A DNA stretch of 64,000 nt from Aptenodytes patagonicus (taxonomy: Eukaryota > Chordata > Aves > Sphenisciformes > Spheniscidae), in contig NC_134949.1 in assembly GCF_965638725.1 (NCBI RefSeq), positions 53,906,151-53,970,150 on the forward strand, read 5' to 3'. The notes under the pieces are model-generated. The model was not told the DNA's origin and searched no databases. It worked only from the letters and a program-made list of their open reading frames with translations. A program made the translations under genes and the position numbers. Below, one piece after another: positions 49,460 through 59,000 of the stretch (position 1 is the first letter of the stretch; every line of letters starts with the position of its first letter).

Positions 49460-49473
49460 GCCGCCATCTTGGC
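49460..49473 (-). promoter_or_regulatory. BLTP3B: YY1-type site upstream of BLTP3B
   Basis: On the minus strand GCCAAGATGGCGGC is the classic YY1 element (AAGATGGCGGC). It lies 138-151 bp upstream of the start codon, in the same orientation as the gene. Such sites often sit at the transcription start of housekeeping genes. Confidence 0.7.
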
Positions 49474-49910
49474 TGCAGCATCGCCTAGTGACGGGGGGCG
49501 GAGGCGGCGGCGGGGCGGTAACGGGGAGGGCCGGACCCAGAGCCACCGCCCCGCGCGGGGAGAGGCACCGCCGGGCAGGCGGAGATGGGGCAGGGGCGTC
49601 TCCTACCCCCGCTTGCTCGCAGACCCCCTGCCCGCCTCAGCCGGGGTCCGCCTGGTCAGCGCTGCCGCCCTCCCCTCAGCGCCGTCAGCCTCTGCCCGCC
49701 CCAGGCCGCACCGCCCGCCTTTTCTCCGCCAGCTGCTTCTTTCCTCCCTCTTCAGCCTTCCAATCTCCAAAACTGAAAGCGTCTCTCTGCGCCCCCGTCT
49801 GTGGCTCCATCCCTCCTCCCGCTTGTGGAGCGTTGTCCCCCGTGGGCCTGGCCTCCGCCTCCCCGTCACCCCCATGCGCCCAGCCCGCTCTCCCCCCGCA
49901 CCCTGAGTGA

Positions 49911-51596
49911 CCGATACCGGTTGTTATTTTTGTTGAAAATCTGTTACAAAGTGCCACTAAAAGGTGTTATGTGTAACAACAAGAACAAAAAAAACCTGTT
50001 CTAGTATGGAGCAAGAATTCTTCCTGACAAAATGCTTAGTTACCTACGTGCATTAATACTTGGCATTAATGCCTGCACGTCATGCTCTTCCCAAGTGATC
50101 TCCAGAGCTCACTCACAGAAGCAATATTTAAAATTAAATTTTCAGATAAACACCATTACTCTACCTCTTTTGTAATACATTCACCTTGATTATCCAAGTG
50201 AGACATTTATCCTTTTTACACCTCTGTTTTATAAGCAATATTTTCCTTAACCTGAATTTCTCAGCAATTACTCAAACCCACAGACTTGTAAAATCAGGTT
50301 GTTCGCCAGGTGCTTACATTTCACTGGGTATCTGTGGCAAGTATAAACTCTATAAGTTACTTTAATTTGAGAGACTAGCTTCTCATGCTGTAGCAAAATT
50401 TCCAAGTCAGTTAAAAAAATGTCTTGTATTAGTTTTGTTCATCCAGTAACTCTCTTCTCTGGGTGTCCCTCATTCAGAAAAGGTATCTTGAAGAATTTCA
50501 GCAGTGGGTAACCAAGTACCCTAAACAATAGTATTAACTGGAAAAAGAAAAAAATTAACAATTGCAAAACTAACAAGCTTTTCGGATATGACCTTTATAT
50601 GAAGGATGGCTTGCTGCCTCTAAAGTATAGTCTAGAGCTGCAGAGGAAAGACATCAGATACTATTTTCTTTGCTTCTCATATATATAACAGATTAATAAT
50701 TTACATGCAATGAACCAAACCCCCAAGGACCTTTAAGTCAGAAATATGAAGCAGTAACAGAAAAAATAGGTCAGATGAATGTTTTCAATTGATTTTTCCA
50801 TGCATTTAAAAATCAGTCAGTTGTGTAATACTGACCTCATTATATTCTTTAAAGAGATTTATAAAGTGGGAATGAGCTGTGTATGAAGCTAACACTTTTA
50901 TTCCTATTTTAAGTTAAATTTTCTTGACTGGAAAAAATTCTACCAATATCTTGGAGAAACAGTGTTCATCATAATGATGGATCAGCTTCTCATCAAGAAA
51001 GAAAATACGAGGGGCAAGGAAAGCAGGACCCATGCTGTGTGCTCCCTTTCAAGTGTCCTGCATGCATAGCTCTGGCAGAAAAGGGAAAGTCCAGAGGCTC
51101 TTCACTGATGTCAGAACTGGAAACCAGAAAGATTCCCGTCCGACAGGGTTGATCTGAATCGTGACCTCATGTTGTCCCCCATCTTCTGGAGCACACTGAA
51201 TGGAGGAACAGAGGAAAATGCACAGATCAACCCCACCACCACCCCAGGGAATTAAAAGGGCATGTGACAAGGAGCCCAGCTTATCCCTTGGTTCGAGCAG
51301 GGTATCTGACACTTCTTTTTAGAGCCTGATGCAAATTAGTATCAGGATATCTCCAGACTATGTTTATTAAGACTTTGGACTGATTCTCCAAATCACAGTC
51401 GCATGTTTGCTAGCAGATTAATTTCTGCTAGCATGTTCACGATAATTAGACCACCGCTATGTGAAAATGGTGCTTGATACAAAGTCCCAAAGACTGACTC
51501 CTGCTCTGAATAGAGGAAGGCAACCATTTATGAAGAACCTTGTGAGAGTGTCATCAGCTGTCACCTTAAAAAAGATGGTGGCAATCATTTTAGCAG
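49911..51596. other. Intergenic sequence, nothing recognised
   Basis: AT-rich DNA between the BLTP3B CpG island and the first intergenic CR1. I see no exon, RNA gene or interspersed repeat. Confidence 0.75.
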
Positions 51597-51878
51597 GGCC
51601 TGTTGCGACAGGACAAGGGGGAATGGCTTTAAACTAAAGGGGGGTAGATACGGACTAGATATAAGGAAGAAATGTTTTACGCTGAGGGTGGTGAAACACT
51701 GGCACAGGTTGCCCAGAGAGGTGGTAGATGCCCCCTCCCTGGAAACATTCCAGGTCAGGTTGGACGGGGCTCTGAGCAACCTGATGTAGTTAAAGATGTC
51801 CCTGCCCACGGCAGGGGGGTTGGACTAGATGACCTTTAGAGGTCCCTTCCAACCCAAACTATTCTAGGAGTCTATGAT
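51597..51878 (+). mobile_element. CR1 LINE 3' end
   Basis: Plus-strand fragment from GACAGGACAAGGGGGAATGG through GAAACACTGGCACAGGTTGC to GGTCCCTTCCAACCCAAACT and TTCTA at its 3' end. About 280 bp, 5'-truncated. Confidence 0.92.
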
Positions 51879-54384
51879 AACCACGAAGAGGAAAGAGTGG
51901 CTTAGCCTTCCTGACTGCTTTGCACTTATAAACATTGCTATGTAGGATTTCTTCATGTAGCAACCAAGGCTCTTTGCTCTTGATTTACCAAAATGACTCC
52001 CCACCTAGTGAGGAGAAACTGTGTCACAGGAGAAGAAAGGGGGTGGCTCTAGTGGCAGATCATCACATGTATTGCCATGGGTCCCGCTGATCTGGGTCCT
52101 GCTGATCTGGACCCTGACCCACCAACTTTCCATGTTGACTTCAGACCTGCCTGGTCACCGTGGACCTGCCTGGTGGTCCCTGGGCTACATCTGGCCCTTG
52201 TTCACCCCACCAGACCTGATCCTGACCCTGACTTGAGGATTGACTTATGTGCTTGACCTCGGACCTGCTTCATCATCATGCACTTGCCTGATGACCTGGG
52301 CTCTGGGCTGCCCTCCCAGCCCTGCCTGCCTTGCTCCCTGACTGGGGGTGGTGGGACAGGCCCTGGCTTGCAAGGTCCTCCCCTGCTGGCCACAGTATCA
52401 CCCTCAGCTCCTGGCTTCCCTCCCTTACGGAGCAGCTGGCACTCATGTCACCAAGAAAGAACCCCACTTGTGAGTGTATCCAGGATACTAAAATGATCTC
52501 AAAGAAGAATTTTGGCTTATATTTACCACAGGTAATTTCTAGGGCCTATTTGTCAACTCCTTCAATTCAATAGAAGACCCAAGAACCCAAGGATGTACAG
52601 AGTTTCCCATCAGGCAGTCACCTCATCCACCAGCCTACCCTTCACCATCACCTGAATAAAAAAAGGTGCATGGAGTTCAGTTTATGGATGGTAAGTCCAG
52701 GATAACACCCCCCTGTGTCAGGGTCAAAGAATCCGGTAACTTCTTCCTCAGGGATAACTTTCTTTGGATGCTCTAAACAACCTGCAAATTCTGTAGTTGG
52801 CACCATTCAATCATTATGAGGCTGCGCGCTCCCATAGAGCTGAGCAAATAAGCAGCTGTGTGCTTTGTAGAGGGTGTGTGCAGATGGAGTTTGAGTTTTC
52901 ACGTGGTCATGTGGATTCCTTAACTGTAAAAACTGGAATGGAGTTGAGAGGAAAAAAAACCCAAAAACAACTAGAGCCCAAGCGACTTCAGAAATGTGAA
53001 GGTCACAGAATTAACAAAAAATACCTGTTGTTTTTCCCATTAAATAAAGCAGTAGGAAATGTGGAAAAAGAACAAATAAAATGTGACCTAAGAAGTTCTG
53101 ATTTAGTTTCAGTGAGTGCTTTGTTTCATACTTGCAGAACGAGAAATTTGGTATGGCTTCATATGGATAATGCAAAATATAATGGTCTGTCTTCAAATGC
53201 AGACGTGCAAAGCTTAAGTAGTCTGACAGACCATTACTCAAAGTTAAAGAGCACCGCAAAATATCAATTCTAAGCTATTGTAAGGGGTAAGGTATGAGGT
53301 TTGCTAACATGTGGACATTTGAAAGTCCTATTTTTGTGTCCTTGCTATGTAACTGACTTTGTTAGGTACTCTATCAACAACAAAAGTATTATCAGAAGTG
53401 TCATTGCAATATATGCATGAATATGTAAACAAACTCAATAAATATGTGAGTTGCCCTCAGTTAGCAATGACAGTACATATATCAACTTTAGTTCCCTGAG
53501 ATTTTAAATATCTATGTATATCAACCACTACACATAAATCTAAGTGAACTGTTAAAAGCCTGGCACTTCTCCTGTATGTCCTTAAAAAAAAAAAAAAGCA
53601 AAAGTATCTCTGAATTCAATACAAGTCGTTGAATGGTAACAGATGAAGTGTCACAGAGCTGGAGCTAGTACCTAGAAGAGGAAAAGTAATTAATTAATAA
53701 TTCTGGCTTTCACCTTTATTTTCACAAGGCAAAAGTTAGCAATAGCTATAATTATTCTAAATTATTAGTGTCTAAATTATTCTTCTAAGAACACTATATT
53801 ACTAATAAAAGGATAAAGTAAAAATTATGTGATTTTAAGAGCACTATTTTATGTATCTCTGTAACACTGAATACCTAACTCATTTGTCACAATTCTGTAT
53901 TTTGTATATTTTGGGTTTTAATGAAAAAAACAAAATTTACCATTACTATACCTGTCAGTGGGCAAAGAAGGAGAACAACCAACACTTTACAGTGTTCTTT
54001 AAAAGAACCCAGAAAATCCTGAACTGGAAAAACGGGCTTTTGATAATTCCTGTGACCTCTCCTCAAGAACCAAAGAATGTATCTGCTAGGGTGGGGATTA
54101 AGGATGCTGTCCTTAAGATACTGACAAGCATGTAAAGAGGATTGGTCTAAAATCAGATTGCCGTGCATGCCGCTGAACATCCTGGCTCATGGAAAGACAT
54201 TTGATATGTGGTAGGGTAAAGAGTCATCATCCAGAGTAGCAGTTATTTTTAACTTCTGATACTTCCGGGAAAGCCAATTACATATGGATACAAAACTGTG
54301 ATGCACTTTCTGTTTTACCGGATAACAACAAAGAAACTAGTGATGGTAAGTAAACCATATAAATAAAGCAAAATTCATCATAAA
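51879..54384. other. Intergenic sequence between two CR1 copies
   Basis: A GC-richer stretch at about 52,040-52,430 is made of loosely repeated words of the CTGATCTGGACCTG type. I could not identify its source. A 158-codon plus frame at 52,797-53,273 is discussed under findings. The remainder is AT-rich with nothing seen. Confidence 0.65.
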
Positions 54385-55117
54385 GACAAGTGCGAGACCC
54401 TGCACCTGAGATGACATAACCAAAGAGGCCGGTGCAGCCTAGGAGCTGTGTGGCGGGGGAGCAGCCTTGCTGAAAGGGGACTGGGGGTTCTGGTGGACAG
54501 CAAGCTGAACAGGAGTCAGCAGTACGCCGCTGCAGCAACGAAGGCAAATCGGATCCCGGGCTGCATCCGCAGGTGCATTACTAGCAGAGACAGAGAGAGA
54601 CGTGATCATCCCACTCTGCTCAGTGCTGGTCAGGCCACACCTGGAGTACTGTGTCCAGCTCTGGTCTCCACAATTCAGAAAAGATGTGGGCAGACTGGAG
54701 AGGGTCCAAATGAAGGCAGGTGAACCTTCCCTATGAGGAAAGGCTAGAGGAGTTAGGTCTTTTCTCCTTGGAGAAGGCTCAGCGGGGGCGACCTCATCGC
54801 AGTGTTCCAGTACTTAAAGGGTGGCTACAAAGAGGATGGAGGCTCTCTGTTCACCAGAAGACAAGGGGCAACAGGTACAAGTGGCCCCGGGAGAGGTTTC
54901 ATCTTGATACAAGGAATTTTTTTCATAGCAAGGACAATCAAGCACTGCAACAACCTCCCCAGGGACGTGGCGGAGTCCCCATCGCTGGAGGTTTTCAAGA
55001 TGCGGTCAGACAGGATGCTAGATCAGCTCAGCTCAGCTCCCTTTCCCACGGAAGGTTGGACCGGATGATTTTTCGAGGTCCCTTCCAGCCTGGGCTGTTC
55101 CATGGTTCTGTGATTCC
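54385..55117 (+). mobile_element. CR1 LINE, 5'-truncated 0.73 kb copy
   Basis: Plus-strand frames read GLGVLVDSKLNRSQQYAAAA, then [20 protein letters not shown] and FFIARTIKHCNNLPRDVAES, the C-terminal end of CR1 ORF2 split by frameshifts. The 3' end is GGTTCTGTGATTCC at about 55,117. It lies just upstream of the ACTR6 CpG island. Confidence 0.92.
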
Positions 55118-55460
55118 ATAAAGGTGTGTGGTATTTGACACAGACTTAAGTAAACAACAGCTGGTCAGAGACAGCGAATACCAATAGCACTGGTTTTTAC
55201 ACTATTTATAAGAAAAGACTGTTAATTACAGCATGCTTAGAACAACAGTAAAATGACGACAGTGGAATTTATAAAGTCTTCCCCTTTTCAGTCTGTGACA
55301 TTCTTACACAGGAAAGGCCTGCGTTGCTTTTCTAGCGCTCACATAAAGCCATTTTCATTCATCGCTTTTCTCCCCGATGCGCTGGCTTCCCGTACGACGG
55401 CAGCCGCTGCACTGACCTGCCAGGGACACCCGCGACGCGACCCGCGGCCCACCTGAGGGG

Positions 55461-55505
55461 AGGGCAGGGCAGGGCAGGGCAGGGCAGGGCACGGCACGGC
55501 ACGGC
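55461..55505 (+). repeat. Pentanucleotide repeat (AGGGC)6(ACGGC)3
   Basis: Nine 5-bp units in a row. The last three carry a G-to-C-type change, so the array has two blocks. It lies at the upstream border of the ACTR6 CpG island. Confidence 0.92.
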
Positions 55506-55782
55506 ACTCACTCCCTCAGCAGGGAGGTTCTGTAACTTTATACACACCGGAGAAGGGCTCGCGCCCCGCCCCGGGCTCTCGCGGCCCCATGCCCGCGGCG
55601 CCCCTGACGGGAGGGCGCGACCCGCTGCCCCCCGCTCAACGGTCGCCACCGCCCCCGCCCCCGCAGGGCCGGGAGCCGCCGCCCGTACTTGCCGGGCGGC
55701 GGCGCGGCCCTCGGCCGGGGAAGGGGCCGTCCGCGCAGGCGCACTAGGGCCGCAGGGAACGGCGCCGGAGCTGGCGCTCGAC

Positions 55783-55803
55783 GAGGTGACTCCGCGTCAC
55801 CTC
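55783..55803. promoter_or_regulatory. Inverted repeat in the ACTR6 promoter region
   Basis: Arms GAGGTGAC and GTCACCTC are separated by five bases (TCCGC). Each arm contains the half-site TGAC/GTCA used by CREB/ATF and nuclear receptors. A protein is not assigned. Confidence 0.55.
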
Positions 55804-55951
55804 CCCCGCCCGTCCCTTTGGCGAGAGCTTCCGGGTCACGCAGCTCCGCGAGCGTCACCGGCACCACGTGAGCGGCGAGCGTCTCGCGCCAGAGGCGGTT
55901 CCCGCGGCACTCCTGCGTCCCATCAGGCAACGCGCGGGCGCTGCTCCTCCG

Positions 55952-55970
55952 CTCTATGGTAACCATAGAG
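55952..55970. promoter_or_regulatory. ACTR6: 19-bp palindrome 59 bp before the ACTR6 start codon
   Basis: CTCTATGGTAACCATAGAG is a perfect 9-bp inverted repeat around one central A. It holds GTTACCAT, which matches the half-site of RFX X-boxes (GTTRCCAT), though not the full spaced X-box. Its position suggests a core promoter or 5'-UTR element (inference). Confidence 0.55.
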
Positions 55971-56028
55971 ATCCACGGCGGTGGCGGATCAATACTGGGA
56001 CGGCGGCGGCCGTGGCGCCGTGGGGAAC

Positions 56029-56096
56029 ATGGCGACGCTGGTGCTGGATAACGGCGCCTACAACGCCAAGATCGGCTACAGCCACGCGAACGTCAG
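56029..56096 (+). CDS. ACTR6: ACTR6 exon 1, coding part
   Basis: It encodes residues 1-22 plus two bases: [20 protein letters not shown] followed by NV. The donor is AG|gtgagg. ATGGCGAC at the start also resembles a YY1 core. Confidence 0.97.
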
Positions 56097-59000
56097 GTGA
56101 GGGCCCGGGAGGGGGCGGGGCGGGCGGGCTTCCCCTTACCGCTCCGCCGGCACCCTCTCGGCGCACCTGCCCTCCCGCCGCTCCCCGCCGGCGCGTGGGC
56201 GCACGGGAGGCCGCCCCTCCTCTCCCTCAGCCCCTCACCGGCGAGCGGGCCGCCGGCGCGCCTGCGCTCGCCGCGGAGGGGCCCGGCCTGGCCCCGCCCC
56301 TGCGGCGGGTGCCGGGCCCCGCCCCTGCGGCGCGAGCCGACCTGCCCGGCGGGACCGTTACCCCGTCCCCCACCGCCGGTGGAGGGGGGGGAAGGTGTCG
56401 GTCCCTGGGGGTGGCGGTGCCCGAGCGCGGAGGAGCCCCCGGCGCCCTTTTTGTTGTGCTGGCGGCGGCGGGGGTGGTTGTGGTAGCTGAGTGCGGTGTG
56501 CGGGAGGGGGGTGGTGTTTTGGTTTTCCAAAAGGTGCCTCGTCTGCACCGGAGGTGTCGGGAATTGAGAGATTTTCCTCGTAACTGGCTCCAATAAATGG
56601 ATTAAAACCAAAACACAGCGGCAAAAATGCTATTGAAAGTATACTATTTATGAAAGTAGTGTAAAGACAACGAATGTGTCTCGTATCGTGATGAATAGGA
56701 AACTTCCCAATCTTTTCCAGCGTTATTCCCAACTGTCAGTTCCGATCAAAGACTGCACGCTTGAAAACCTTTACGGCAAATCAACTGGATGAAATTAAAG
56801 ATCCCTCTGGTCTTTTTTATATTCTCCCTTTTCAGAAAGTAAGTAAAATATCTGGAGTTTAACATTACAGCCAAATGTGAATTGTTTTAAGGAATAGTTT
56901 TCATACAGTATGCCCCAACTGCAGGGTTATATGTAGTATCATACAAGAATCAAATTCAGCAGTGTGAATTTTAACAATCATAGAATCGTTTAGGTCAGAA
57001 AAGACCCTTAAGATCATCGAGTGCAACCGTACACCTAACACTGCCGAGTCCAGCCCTAAACCGTGTCCCTAAGCGCCACGTATACTCATCTTCTAAAAGC
57101 CTCCGGGGATGGTGACTCAACCACTTCCCTGGGCAGCCTGTTCCAGTGCTTGACAACCTTTTCAGTGAAGAAATTTTTCCTCATGTCCAACCTAAACCTC
57201 CCCTGGCCCCACTTGAGGCCGTTTCCTCTCGTCCTGTCGCTTGTTACCTGGGAGAAGAGACCAACACCCACCTCGCTACAACCTCCTTTCAGGTAGTTGT
57301 AGAGAGCGATAAGGTGTGCCCTCAGCCTCCTTTTCTCCAGACTAAACAAGCCCCAGTTCCCTCAGCCGCTCCTCATAGGACCTGTTCTCTAGACCCTTCA
57401 CCAGCTTCCTTGCTCTTCTTTGGACGCGCTCCAGCACACAATTTAAACACAATTTACATTGGTTTTGTAGTGTAGTAATTAACATATTGATGGGGAATAT
57501 TTGTAACATTTTATCCTATGTAACATTTTCTTCTTAGCATCGAAATGTGAATTTAGACATTTTTACTCTCAATTTTCTTTATATTACCAGTCTATCAATC
57601 ACTTGACTTTTTTGTTTTCTAGTAATTTTTTTTTTAAGTATGATTTTATTTCCTAAATAGTGTAATTGTTTTTCTAAATTCCTACAGGGTTACTTGGTGA
57701 ACTGGGATGTCCAGAGACAGGTTTGGGATTATCTTTTTGGAAAAGAAATGTATCAAGTAAGACCCTTTTTTTAATTACAGATTTTGTGTAGGTTAAATAC
57801 TAATGGAATTAGTGTAAGTACATCAAATATTAAAAAGAACTGGTGAGCTTACTGTTCTCTTTTAAAGTGCCATCAATTAGAAATCACAGGGATTTATTTT
57901 TTTGCAAACTGAAGAAAATTTTTACTTAGAGCTCTGGTGTAGGAATTTAAAAAAACATTTAAATTTTTTAGTCTTGTGTGTATTCATACTGATTTAAGTT
58001 CACATATGTTAAGAAATTTACATCAATATAATTAAGAGTTCAAGTTAGTAAAAAATAATAATAATTATAGACAGATACAACGTGGTTTAGAGATCAAGAA
58101 ACTGTTGACGTAAAAGAGAGTGATGAGCTAGGTCAGTAGGCCAAAAGACATACATGTTAAGTAACCATCTTTGGCTAACCATTTTCTACCTATGAGTAAG
58201 TTGAATGTATAAAATATACACACCCGATACTTAATTTTTCTTATTTATCACATGAACTGGATTTAGCACAAGAAGTGTAGTAAGGCTTCCCTTTCACTTT
58301 TTCTTTAAAAAAAATGTTATATACACTGAAAGTTTTGGGGTTTTGTAACACCTAGGAGGCAGAATGGTACTGAGAATGAAAGTAATGCCTCAAAATATCT
58401 TAGTCTCCATACATAAAAATATACAGTGCTGGCTTTTGATACTTAGCTTTCATTTTAGTTTTGGAACTAGTTTCAATTTAGTCATGGTTTTGAGGAGAAT
58501 TTGGTTTTAATTCTTTTTCATGAGTGAAGACTACAGAGAGATACAGCTGGTAATAAGTTTAAGGCCATATCCAGTTACGATCAAAGTAACCCTCTGAAGT
58601 CCTCTCTAAAGGAGTTTTTTGAGATATCAGTAAATGCGGAAAGTCCGGGATCTTTTGCTGGTCTCATTAGAGGTCACTGGGAGTTTTATTATTGATCCTA
58701 CTTTGCGCAGGACTTCATCTTTGGTATTAGATACGTAATTTTGTGATGCAAGTGCTGAGCTGTTGAAGAGACTTAATCTTTCTGTAGTTGACAGGATTAG
58801 TGAAAAGTATCTTACATTAGTATTGTAGTGTTCCATTTTGGGTATCATCTCTTTAAAATGTTGGATTACGATTTGTAAGGATAGTAACAGGAGCAGAATA
58901 TGTATGACGGTGTTCCCTTCTGTTATGTTTTTACTCATTAATTTGATAAAGTTCTATCACTGCTCATGAAGTCTTTAAAAAAGCTAAAACTTTCTAAGCC

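Larger units (their letters stand above)
48530..49910. promoter_or_regulatory. BLTP3B: CpG island over BLTP3B exon 1
   Basis: GC content and CpG density rise sharply here against AT-rich flanks, and the BLTP3B start codon lies inside. This is the likely promoter, with transcription starting upstream of 49,322. It includes AP-1-like TGACTCA near 48,930, and C runs of 15 (48,668-48,682) and 12 (49,083-49,094) that form G runs on the transcribed strand. The long GC-rich open frames on both strands here are composition effects. Confidence 0.85.
55370..56500. promoter_or_regulatory. ACTR6: CpG island over ACTR6 exon 1
   Basis: Dense CpG and GC sequence covers the ACTR6 start and the first 400 bp of intron 1. 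Housekeeping-type sites are visible: an ETS/GABPA core CTTCCGGG (55,828-55,835), an E-box CACGTG (55,864-55,869), and two inverted repeats listed separately. There is no TATA box near the start. Confidence 0.85.

Noticed and set aside
49287..49910. 207-codon plus frame and several other long frames on both strands in the BLTP3B CpG island
   Set aside because: They are Pro/Arg/Ala/Gly-rich and overlap on both strands, as expected from GC-rich sequence with few stops. No domain or splice logic supports them.
55868..56596. 242-codon plus frame across the ACTR6 start
   Set aside because: It reads through exon 1 into intron 1. The real ACTR6 frame uses the donor at 56,097. The rest is GC-driven.
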